A DNA stretch of 64,000 bases from contig NZ_JAODWD010000001.1 of NCBI RefSeq assembly GCF_025345615.1, forward strand, positions 310,001 to 374,000, read 5' to 3'. How positions within the stretch are numbered: position 1 is the stretch's first letter; every line of letters starts with the position of its first letter. This DNA is from Mycobacterium deserti. GTDB lineage: Bacteria > Actinomycetota > Actinomycetes > Mycobacteriales > Mycobacteriaceae. The notes beneath the pieces were generated by a model, which was given only the letters and a program-made list of their open reading frames with translations, searched no databases and was not told the DNA's origin. This document shows positions 54,846 to 62,453 of this stretch, piece after piece. The translations under genes and the position numbers were made by a program.

Positions 54846-56054
54846 ATGGCCGACAACGAGACGGTTTCAGAGTGTCCCGTCAAGCATGTGGAGTTGATGG
54901 CGGGAGTCTCCTCGTCAGCGCTGGCCAACTTCCGGATGCTCGACTCGATCCAGGACGACATTCGTCCCGTATTGCGCAGCACCGAGGCCGACGGATACTG
55001 GATGTTCACCGACTACGCCACGATCCTCGACGGCCTGCAGCACCCGGAGCTGTGGTCGAGCAGCGTGATCACCCCCACCGAACCGGACCCGCCGTTCAAG
55101 TGGATCCCGGTGATGGTCGACCCCCCGGATCATGCCAAGTGGCGCAAGGTACTGGCGGATTACTTCTCCCCTGGCCGCGTGAAGGACATGAAAAAGGGGC
55201 AGCACCGCCTCGTCGGCGGCCTGATCGACAAGCTCAAACCCGAGGGGGGTTGCGAATACGTCACTCAGGTCGCCCGGGTTTTCCCCTCCATCGTGTTCCT
55301 CAACATCATGGGCATGCCTACTGATGACCTCGACCAGTTCCTGGCGTGGGAGGACATGATCCTGCACCAGGAGGGCATCGGCGAGGAGGTCAATGCGCGC
55401 AGGCTCGAAGGCATGACCCATGTGATGGGGTACTTCCAGAAGCTGATCGAGCAACGGCGCGCCGAGAGCAATCCGGACGCCGACGACATCGTGAGCGCAG
55501 CCATCAACTGGAAACTCGACGGTGAGCCGATCAACGACATGGAACTGTTGAACTGCCTGCTGCTGTTGTTCATGGCCGGCCTCGACACGGTCGCGGGGGA
55601 ATCCTCCTACGCGATGCTGCATATGGCCACGCACCCCGACGACCGCAGGCGCATCGCCACCGACCCCTCTGTGATTCCGCGGGCGGTTGAAGAGCTGTTG
55701 CGCGCGTACTCGATGGTGCAGACCGCACGGAAAGCCACACAGGACATGGATTTTCACGGCTGTCCGGTGAAAGCAGGCGATATGGCGGCGTTCCCGATCG
55801 CCATGGCGAACCGTGACGATCAGATGTTCCCCGACGGTAGACGAGTCGACCTCGACCGTGGAGTCACCCGCCACATCGCATTCGGCGCCGGGCCGCATCG
55901 GTGCCTCGGATCGCACCTGGCCCGACAGGAGATGGCGATTCTGCTCGAAGAGTGGCACAAACGCATTCCCGAGTACGAACTGGCGGTCGAACCGATTGAA
56001 CACGGCGGCCAGATGTTCGGGTTGAACGCGCTCGAACTGCGTTGGAACACATAG
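54846..56054 (+). CDS. cytochrome P450 monooxygenase, 402 aa
   Basis: All core motifs are intact: the I-helix FMAGLDTVAGES, the K-helix AVEELLRAYSMVQTARKA (ExxR) and the heme loop [15 protein letters not shown] with Cys353. It lacks a membrane anchor. ATG 54846 has AGGAAGG just upstream. It probably hydroxylates the substrate whose CoA ester the preceding transferase makes. It is convergent with the FadD gene (22-base gap without a clear terminator hairpin). Confidence 0.95.
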   Translation: MADNETVSECPVKHVELMAGVSSSALANFRMLDSIQDDIRPVLRSTEADGYWMFTDYATILDGLQHPELWSSSVITPTEPDPPFKWIPVMVDPPDHAKWRKVLADYFSPGRVKDMKKGQHRLVGGLIDKLKPEGGCEYVTQVARVFPSIVFLNIMGMPTDDLDQFLAWEDMILHQEGIGEEVNARRLEGMTHVMGYFQKLIEQRRAESNPDADDIVSAAINWKLDGEPINDMELLNCLLLLFMAGLDTVAGESSYAMLHMATHPDDRRRIATDPSVIPRAVEELLRAYSMVQTARKATQDMDFHGCPVKAGDMAAFPIAMANRDDQMFPDGRRVDLDRGVTRHIAFGAGPHRCLGSHLARQEMAILLEEWHKRIPEYELAVEPIEHGGQMFGLNALELRWNT

Positions 56055-56076
56055 CCTCGATGTTCTAGGGCGTTCC

Positions 56077-57651
56077 TCAGCCGCCGCGTAGCTCCCTGCG
56101 CAGGATCTTGCCCGTCGCGGTTTTCGGTATGCCTTCGACAATGTCGACCTGCCGTGGGTATTTGTAGGCTGCCAACCTTTCTCGGCAGTATGCGATGAGT
56201 TCGTCGGGGTCGGCGGAGCGACCGTTGCGCAACGACACGTACGCCTTCACCGTCTGGCCCCGGTACGCATCCGGCACGCCGACGACGCCCGCCTCCAAGA
56301 CGGCATCATGGGTGTACAGCACGTCCTCGACTTCACGCGGCCAGACCTTGTAACCACTCGCCACGATCATGTCCTTCTTGCGGTCAACGAGATAGAACCA
56401 GCCATCCTCGTCCGCATAGCCGATATCGCCCGTCAAAAGCCAACCGTCTCGCATCGCGGCATCGGTCGCACCCGGGTTGCGCCAATAGCCCGGCACGACC
56501 TGCGGACCCGCAACCGCGAGCTCACCGAGTTGTCCTGGCGGCAGGACCTTTCCGTCATCGTCCAGTACAGATACCTGCGCGCTGAGCACGGGGACGCCGA
56601 CGGACAACGCTTGCGTTTCCGGCTCCACTGGGGCCGTAGCGTCCAGCGGGACCGCCAGCACCGGCGAGGTGGTCTCAGTCATCCCGTAGACGTTCTGGAT
56701 GTAGATCCCGAACCGTTCCTCGAATCGGTCGGCGGTGGCGGCCGCGACCGGTGCTCCGCCGGAAGCGATCTTGCGCAGTGAGGCGAGGTCGGCAGCGTCG
56801 ACGTCGGAGTTGCCGAGCGCGATGAACACAGTGATCGCACCGACGGTGAAAGTCGGTCGGTGCCGCCGGATCATGTCGAGGGTGACGTCGACGTTGAAGC
56901 GGTACGACAACACCAGGGATGCGCCGGCGGCGATGCTGCAGGCAATATGCCCAGATAACCCTGTGACGTGGAACAGCGGCGCGACGCCGAGCACGACATC
57001 GTCGTGGCCGAGGGCGAACCACTCGAGGTAGGCGGCCCCGCCGGTCTCGACGTTGCGATGGGTGTTCATCGCACCCTTCGGCACGCCCGTGGTGCCGGAG
57101 GTGTAGGTGATGACCGCGACCTCGTCGGCCTCGACCGTCACGGGCACGGGGGCCCGGCCGTCGCATGCTGCGATGAGTCGGCATAAGTCCTCTGCGCCTT
57201 CGGGAGTCGGGAGCCGCGCTTTGGGCAGCACCCTGTCGTCGCCTTCCGACTGGAAGTCCAGCGGGCTGGTCGTGATGACCCGCGTGACCGACGACCGGTC
57301 CAGCATATCCGCGAGTCCCGGCGAGTGAAGTTCGTCGAGTGCCACCAGCACGACCGGCGTCGAGTCGGCGATCAGTTTGGCGACCTCCCTGGCTGTGTGC
57401 ATCGGGTTTATCGACACCGCGACGCCGCCGAGTTTCCACGTCGCCAGCAGCGCGAGCACAAACTGCGGGACGTTCTGTAAGTACAGCGCCAGGCGATCGC
57501 CACGACCGAAACCGTTGTCGGCCAATGCGACCGCGAATGCGTCCGACAGCCTGTCGACCTCGCCGAACGTCAGCGTCGAGTCGAAGTACAGCAGGAACGG
57601 ACGATCCCCTGCCGACGCGACGGCCGAACGGAAGGTGTCCAGCATGGTCAC
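56077..57651 (-). CDS. AMP-binding acyl-CoA synthetase (FadD-like), 524 aa
   Basis: It shows YTSGTTGVPKGAMNTH, YGMTETTSP, GWLLTGDIGYADEDGWFYLVDRKKDMI and PKTATGKILRREL with the final catalytic lysine. The full motif set and the normal length indicate an active long- or medium-chain type synthetase. It is the last gene of the minus-strand operon amidohydrolase / DUF35 / Ltp2-like / FadD and overlaps the Ltp2-like gene by ATGA. ATG 57651 and 57645 are both possible starts. Confidence 0.94.
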   Translation of the reverse strand: MTMLDTFRSAVASAGDRPFLLYFDSTLTFGEVDRLSDAFAVALADNGFGRGDRLALYLQNVPQFVLALLATWKLGGVAVSINPMHTAREVAKLIADSTPVVLVALDELHSPGLADMLDRSSVTRVITTSPLDFQSEGDDRVLPKARLPTPEGAEDLCRLIAACDGRAPVPVTVEADEVAVITYTSGTTGVPKGAMNTHRNVETGGAAYLEWFALGHDDVVLGVAPLFHVTGLSGHIACSIAAGASLVLSYRFNVDVTLDMIRRHRPTFTVGAITVFIALGNSDVDAADLASLRKIASGGAPVAAATADRFEERFGIYIQNVYGMTETTSPVLAVPLDATAPVEPETQALSVGVPVLSAQVSVLDDDGKVLPPGQLGELAVAGPQVVPGYWRNPGATDAAMRDGWLLTGDIGYADEDGWFYLVDRKKDMIVASGYKVWPREVEDVLYTHDAVLEAGVVGVPDAYRGQTVKAYVSLRNGRSADPDELIAYCRERLAAYKYPRQVDIVEGIPKTATGKILRRELRGG

Positions 57652-58805
57652 ATCCTGTGCAAAGTGATGCCCTGGGCGTTGAAGAAGAAGCCGCCGGCGG
57701 TGATCAGCGCGCGCTTGGCGTCCGTAACCTGGCGATCGCCCGCGAGGCCCTGCAACTGGTGGACCGCTTCGCGCAGATGGCCGGAGGCTTGCGTCGCCCC
57801 CTCAGCCAGCGACCCCCCGTGCGGGTTGATCGGGATTCGACCGTTGATCACTGCGCGGTTCTCTTCGGCGACCCAGTGCTGGCGCAGGAACGCGCCCGCC
57901 TCCCCCGGCTTGCACCAGCCCGCGTTGTCGATCCAATTCAACGTGATAGGAGTAAAACCGTCGTACGGAAAGTAGAGGTCGATGTCGTCGATCCAGAAGT
58001 CTCCCTTGCCCTTCAGAGTCTCGACGACAACCTGCTGACCGTTTTGGCGCAGGCTCACGGTCTGATCCTCTTCGTTGTGTCTGACCTGACCGAGCACCGC
58101 GGCGTTGATGAGCACCGGCGGTAACGCCATATCCTTGGCGCGCTCGGTCGTGGTGACGATGAAGGCGTCGGCGCCATCGACGGCGGGGTCCATGTCATAT
58201 AGACACAGCGGCTCGCGGATCATCGGGGCGTTCAGATAGTCATCCATCGACAACGGCTCCCGCATCGCTGCGGCCGGATTCTGTGCGGCGTTGGACCGCG
58301 CGTTGATTGCGACCAGGCCGAAATCTTCCCGGGCCACGCCGTATTCGTACATGTAGCGTGAGGCCCAACCGGTGTACCCGACGGCATTCGCCATCGTGTC
58401 AGGACCAGGCTGCGGATCCGACAAACCAGGCGTCGCGATCCTGCGGAAAGGATCCCTGAGCGCCGAACCGCTGTTCCACGGTGCCCGGTACGCAGCGTGA
58501 TAGACGAGTACCACCTCGCACAGCCCGGCGTGCACCGCCGCCGCCGCCGTTGCCACGTGATCGACCATCGGAATGACCGGGTTGCCGAACCAGGTGACTT
58601 CGGGGATCCCGAGTACCGACTGCAGAGCCGACGTCGACGGCCAACTGCCGCAGAGCCCGTCGATGTCCTCGCGGATGATCCCGCAATTCCTGATGACATC
58701 GACGCACGCTTCGGCTGCCAGCGATGCCTGAGTACGGCCGGAGTTTTTCGCGACGAAGCCAGTGGTGGACGCCCCCGCGATCGCTACCCGGTCCTTCATC
58801 GTCAT
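57648..58805 (-). CDS. Ltp2-like thiolase-superfamily protein (probable aldolase), 385 aa
   Basis: The fold is thiolase-like (VAIAGASTTGFVAK; DHVATAAAAVHAGLCEVVLVYHAAYRAP). The nucleophile position reads GNPVIPMVDH with no Cys, and the C-terminal loop reads INPHGGSLAEGATQASGHLREAVHQLQG. Loss of the Cys and this HGG loop are features of Ltp2, the retro-aldolase that releases propionyl-CoA from the sterol side chain together with a DUF35 protein. A DUF35 partner is encoded directly upstream with a 4-base overlap. The actual substrate remains unknown. Confidence 0.9.
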   Translation of the reverse strand: MTMKDRVAIAGASTTGFVAKNSGRTQASLAAEACVDVIRNCGIIREDIDGLCGSWPSTSALQSVLGIPEVTWFGNPVIPMVDHVATAAAAVHAGLCEVVLVYHAAYRAPWNSGSALRDPFRRIATPGLSDPQPGPDTMANAVGYTGWASRYMYEYGVAREDFGLVAINARSNAAQNPAAAMREPLSMDDYLNAPMIREPLCLYDMDPAVDGADAFIVTTTERAKDMALPPVLINAAVLGQVRHNEEDQTVSLRQNGQQVVVETLKGKGDFWIDDIDLYFPYDGFTPITLNWIDNAGWCKPGEAGAFLRQHWVAEENRAVINGRIPINPHGGSLAEGATQASGHLREAVHQLQGLAGDRQVTDAKRALITAGGFFFNAQGITLHRM

Positions 58806-59251
58806 GACGGGGAGCCCCTCAACGCGAACACAGGCGTTGGCACACCTGCGCGGTCGATCCAGTCGAGCCGGACCGGCGCACCGATATGAATGTCATCATT
58901 GTCGGCGCCGACGACCGTCGACGTGAAGCGCAGCCCCTCCTGTTCGGCGAGTTCGACCGCCACCACGGGATAGGGCACCCGATAATCGATGCCCGGCGCG
59001 GCCGGGCCGCGGTGCAAGAAGATCGCCATGAAAATCACTCCGTCGCCACTGACGGGTTGGGCAGAGACACGAGACGACCAGCAGTCCGGGCAAATCGGCT
59101 TGGCGGGCGCGTGCCATCGGCCGCACTCCGCACACCGATTCATCAGCAGCTCGCGATTCAGCCGGCCCCGATAGTGCGCGGCGTTGTCGTGGGTGATCGG
59201 TTCACCCGGGAACCGTTGCACGAGCTCGTCATCGGAGACGTCGACGGGCAT
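58802..59251 (-). CDS. DUF35 OB-fold protein with zinc ribbon, 149 aa
   Basis: The N-terminal zinc ribbon has Cys40, Cys43, Cys54 and Cys57 (CAECGRWH...ICPDCW). An OB-fold follows (VSGDGVIFMAIFLHRG, PYPVVAVELAEQEGLRFTSTVVG, IGAPVRLDWI). This architecture defines partner subunits of thiolase-like enzymes such as the C-terminal domain of ChsH2, which forms a complex with Ltp2. It overlaps the Ltp2-like gene, and I infer a 1:1 complex. It may bind the CoA part of the substrate. Confidence 0.93.
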   Translation of the reverse strand: MPVDVSDDELVQRFPGEPITHDNAAHYRGRLNRELLMNRCAECGRWHAPAKPICPDCWSSRVSAQPVSGDGVIFMAIFLHRGPAAPGIDYRVPYPVVAVELAEQEGLRFTSTVVGADNDDIHIGAPVRLDWIDRAGVPTPVFALRGSPS

Positions 59252-59255
59252 GCGT

Positions 59256-60464
59256 TCAGCTGATTCCGCTGGAGAGCTTCATGCCGTTCTCTCGCAGGAA
59301 ATCCCTGCGGGTCGCCTCGTCGAGGGTGTCCACCTTGAGGTAGAAGTCCGCGGGCTCACGCAAGCCCTCTGCATGCGGCCAGTCCGACCCCATCAGGAGC
59401 GTCTCCGAGGTACCGAGCCGTTCGATGAGATGGACCGTATCGTCCTCGGGATACGGCACCACCCGGACATGCTTTTTGAAGATCGCACTAGGCCGTTCCG
59501 TCAACTGTCCGCCCAGCCACGGGCCGAGCCTGCCCATACCGCGACTCTTGTCCATGTGGCGGATGAAGTGCGGTACCCACTCCGCACCGAACTCGCTGAC
59601 CAAGACTTTGATGTTCGGGAAACGGCCGAAGAGGTTGTCGAATATCAGCGCCGAGAGGGTGTCGGTGATCGGCCGCTCACCATAAGTGTTCTGCCACTGC
59701 CACGCCGAGAACTGGAACGGCGGACGCAGACCCCAACCCCATTGCGACGCTACGTTGTTCTGATAGTGGAACTCGGCAATGTGATAACAGACCACCGCGC
59801 GCGCCTCGTTGATACGGGCCCAGAAGGGGTCGAAATACGGGTCTCCTGGAGACCGACCGTACGCGGGACCGGCGGGCAGCACGATGAATCGGGCGCCCGC
59901 GTCCAGCACGCGGTCGAGTTCCTCGCAGGCGCGGTTCAGGTCGCGCATCGAGATCATGGCCGGAGCGTAAATCCGATCCTGGTAGGCGAAACCCCAGTCC
60001 TCGTTGATCCACTTGTTGAACGACTCGATGTTGTCGTAGAGGGGGTCGATTCCATCGAGATACTCCTCGGCCATCAATGCCCAGCCACCGGGATACATGA
60101 TCGAGCGCTCGATCTGCTGCTCGGTGAGTTGTTTGAGCCGGGCGTCGCGGTCGAGGTATTCAGGCTGCATCGGTTCGTAGAACCGCTCGGCATCGGATGC
60201 ATCGCCCGACGACCGTTGTTTCAGCATCTCCACCAGCGATCCCGGCACGTACGCCTGGTCGAGGTCGTTCTCCAGCGCGGTGACGATACGGTCGTTGGCC
60301 AGCAGCACCTTGCGTCCTGACGGTGCCACGATGGGCCGGACTGCTGTGTCCAGCTTCGCTTTCGGCATGAAACGTGTGAAGCAGTCCTCGGACTCGTACG
60401 AATGCTGGTCGAAGTCGGTCAGCTTGTACGGGAGTTCACCGACGGTGTTCTCGATTAGTGCCAT
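59256..60464 (-). CDS. amidohydrolase-2 family protein, 402 aa
   Basis: The N-terminal LTDFDQHSYESEDCF holds the HxH/D-type metal motif in modified form. IEQRSIMYPGGWALM-type strands, KVLVSEFGAEWVPHFIRHMDK and LLMGSDWPHAEGLREP (late Asp and His) follow, all typical of the amidohydrolase-2 family. It is the first gene of the operon controlled from the palindrome at 60494-60513. The same type of protein heads the operon at 9828, although the two are diverged. Its reaction in the pathway is unproven; hydrolysis or decarboxylation of a ring-derived acid is possible. Confidence 0.88.
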   Translation of the reverse strand: MALIENTVGELPYKLTDFDQHSYESEDCFTRFMPKAKLDTAVRPIVAPSGRKVLLANDRIVTALENDLDQAYVPGSLVEMLKQRSSGDASDAERFYEPMQPEYLDRDARLKQLTEQQIERSIMYPGGWALMAEEYLDGIDPLYDNIESFNKWINEDWGFAYQDRIYAPAMISMRDLNRACEELDRVLDAGARFIVLPAGPAYGRSPGDPYFDPFWARINEARAVVCYHIAEFHYQNNVASQWGWGLRPPFQFSAWQWQNTYGERPITDTLSALIFDNLFGRFPNIKVLVSEFGAEWVPHFIRHMDKSRGMGRLGPWLGGQLTERPSAIFKKHVRVVPYPEDDTVHLIERLGTSETLLMGSDWPHAEGLREPADFYLKVDTLDEATRRDFLRENGMKLSSGIS

Positions 60465-60493
60465 GGGCGGCTTCCTTCCCTTGGTAGCTCAAG

Positions 60494-60513
60494 CTTGACT
60501 ATACAGTGTCAAG
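60494..60513. promoter_or_regulatory. palindromic operator CTTGAC-n8-GTCAAG
   Basis: Perfect 6-bp arms with 8 bases between them, in the 76-base gap before the amidohydrolase start at 60464. The centre TATACAG resembles a -10 region on either strand. It probably regulates the amidohydrolase/DUF35/Ltp2/FadD operon; the regulator is unknown. Confidence 0.62.
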
Positions 60514-60540
60514 TTAATAGATGAAACAGGCGTTGACGTG

Positions 60541-61350
60541 CTAACAGCCGGTGAACTTCGGTGGCCGCTTGGCCAGAAAGGCCGCTTTTCCCTCGGCGGC
60601 GTCCGCGCTGGGCCCGACCCAGAGGACCGCCTGCTGCGCGTCGCCGAGCGACGATTCCAGCGTGGACTCCAGCGCGCGGCGCATCATCAGCTTCACCGCT
60701 CTCAGCGCCAACGGGGCACCGGCGGCGAGTCCATGTGCGACCTCGAGCGTGCGGCTCTCGAGTTCGTCGTCAGGCACCACTTCGGTGACCAGACCCAGTG
60801 TGACAGCGGTCTGCGCGTCATAGATCTCTGACAGCGCCACCATGCGAAACGCTCTGTCGTAACCCATGGTTCGGGGAAACAGCCAGGCCCCGCCCTCGTC
60901 GGACAGCAGGCCGGCGCGCGCGCTGGTGTCGCCTAACCGTGCGCTCGCAGCGACGATCCGGATGTCGCACGACAGCGCGAATGCGAGCCCCCCGTTGACC
61001 GCGATGCCGTTCACAGCGCAGACGACCGGCTTGTCCAATCTGTGCAACGCCGTGACCACCGCATGGGAGTCCTCCCGTAATTCCCTGGCCCTGCCGATCT
61101 GGTGGGCGGTGTGGTCATCGAAGCCGGCGTCGGGCGAGACGTCAGCACCGGTGCAGAACCCGCGTCCCGTGCCCGTGAAGATGAGCACACGAATCGCGTC
61201 GTCGAGGCGGACGGTGCGCAACGCCTCGAGGATCTCGGAACACATCTGCGGCGTGTAGGCGCCCAGCCGCTCGGGGCGGTTGACAGTGAGGCGAGCGATG
61301 CCCGTATCGAGCATCTCGTAGCGCGCATGCGGTGTTTGCGGCGCCGTCAT
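60541..61350 (-). CDS. crotonase-family (enoyl-CoA hydratase/isomerase-like) protein, 269 aa
   Basis: LTVNRPERLGAY, the oxyanion strand GRGFCTGAD and NGIAVNGGLAFALSCDIRIVA show the fold. The two hydratase Glu positions are Ala123 (NGGLA) and Ser143 (GDTSARAGL), so hydration by the usual mechanism is unlikely. ATG 61350 overlaps the upstream serine-hydrolase stop by one base (TGATG). It ends 27 bases before the divergently read palindrome region and belongs to a second operon with the serine hydrolase and the FadD at 62450. Confidence 0.88.
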   Translation of the reverse strand: MTAPQTPHARYEMLDTGIARLTVNRPERLGAYTPQMCSEILEALRTVRLDDAIRVLIFTGTGRGFCTGADVSPDAGFDDHTAHQIGRARELREDSHAVVTALHRLDKPVVCAVNGIAVNGGLAFALSCDIRIVAASARLGDTSARAGLLSDEGGAWLFPRTMGYDRAFRMVALSEIYDAQTAVTLGLVTEVVPDDELESRTLEVAHGLAAGAPLALRAVKLMMRRALESTLESSLGDAQQAVLWVGPSADAAEGKAAFLAKRPPKFTGC

Positions 61351-62453
61351 CAGCTGAAGCAGTCCGCGGCAAGGTTGCCGATGTTGATGATGCGGTTCAG
61401 CCCGATTCTCGATTGCTCGTATCCGGTGCTCGGGTAGCCGTTGGTCAGAAACGCGAACGACAGGCCGGTCTCCGGATCGGCGAAGCCGATCTGGCACGCG
61501 GCGCCGCCATGGCCGAAAGTCCGCGGTCCCGTTGCGGTGGGCAGGAATCCGTGGGATAGGCCGTCGTCGCCCACGACCTGGACGAATAAGGCGACGTTGC
61601 CGGGGACACTCGGACTGCCTCCGCGTTCGCCGGTGATCGGCAGCGTGACCCGGATCCGCGTTGCGTCCTCGACGACCTCTCGCCGCCACAGGTCCGACGA
61701 CATCAGTGCCTGATACCAGCCCGCGAGATCGGAGGCCGTCGACACCGTCGAGTGGCTCGGCTCTCCCGCGGCCAGGATTTCCGGTCGCGCGAGATACCAT
61801 GGGCCCCAGACAAACACGTCATCGTCGCTGCCACCGTCGGTGCGGACGAACGGTGCCACGTCGTGCTGGCGTTCGAGTGACGGTCCGACCTCGATGCTGT
61901 CGAGTCCCAGCGGCCCGGACAGCGCCGATCGAAGATAGTCGCCGATCGGCTCACCGGTGAGCCGCTCACACAATTCGGCAATGACCCACGCCGCCGACGT
62001 CAGGTGGAATTGAAGTTCGGTGCCTGGCTCATAGGTCAACCGCCACGTGGAGAATGCTTTGAGGCGTTCGCTGCGATCGAGCATCGCAGGATATCCGAGT
62101 GGCGCTAGCGGAAATCCGCCCACGTGCGTGACGACTTGTTCGACGGTGACGCCATCCTTGCCGTTCGTGCCGAATTCCGGGATGTACGAAGCGACTGTTC
62201 GCGACGGGTCGAGCAGCGCGTCGGAGATGAGCTTCCACAGCACACCAGCGACTATGCTCCGGCCGGTCGACTGCAGAACATAGCGCGTCGATGGCGTTGC
62301 GGCACCGAACGTCTCCGAGACGTACTCCTCGCCGTCGACATGAACGGCAATCTGCGCCGAAGGGAGTGTGCCGTTGTCGACCTCGAGTCGGCACCTGTCG
62401 ATCAGGACGTCAAGCCTGCGCTGATCGGGTTTGACGTGCTGTCTGTCTGTCAC
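61350..62453 (-). CDS. beta-lactamase-fold (class C type) serine hydrolase homologue, 367 aa
   Basis: The fold is clear from VLIDRCRLEVDNGTLPSAQIAV, LWKLISDALLDPSRTVASYIPEF, VVTHVGGFP and the late FGHGGAACQIGFADPETGLSFAFLTNG. The expected SxxK nucleophile motif reads QSTGRSI, so Ser62 is followed by Arg65 rather than Lys. The YxN/S motif reads FHLTS (Phe149). These changes put hydrolytic activity in doubt. GTG 62453 is the start, overlapping the FadD stop by GTGA; the longer frame is not credible. It is co-transcribed with a synthetase and a crotonase. Confidence 0.85.
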   Translation of the reverse strand: MTDRQHVKPDQRRLDVLIDRCRLEVDNGTLPSAQIAVHVDGEEYVSETFGAATPSTRYVLQSTGRSIVAGVLWKLISDALLDPSRTVASYIPEFGTNGKDGVTVEQVVTHVGGFPLAPLGYPAMLDRSERLKAFSTWRLTYEPGTELQFHLTSAAWVIAELCERLTGEPIGDYLRSALSGPLGLDSIEVGPSLERQHDVAPFVRTDGGSDDDVFVWGPWYLARPEILAAGEPSHSTVSTASDLAGWYQALMSSDLWRREVVEDATRIRVTLPITGERGGSPSVPGNVALFVQVVGDDGLSHGFLPTATGPRTFGHGGAACQIGFADPETGLSFAFLTNGYPSTGYEQSRIGLNRIINIGNLAADCFS

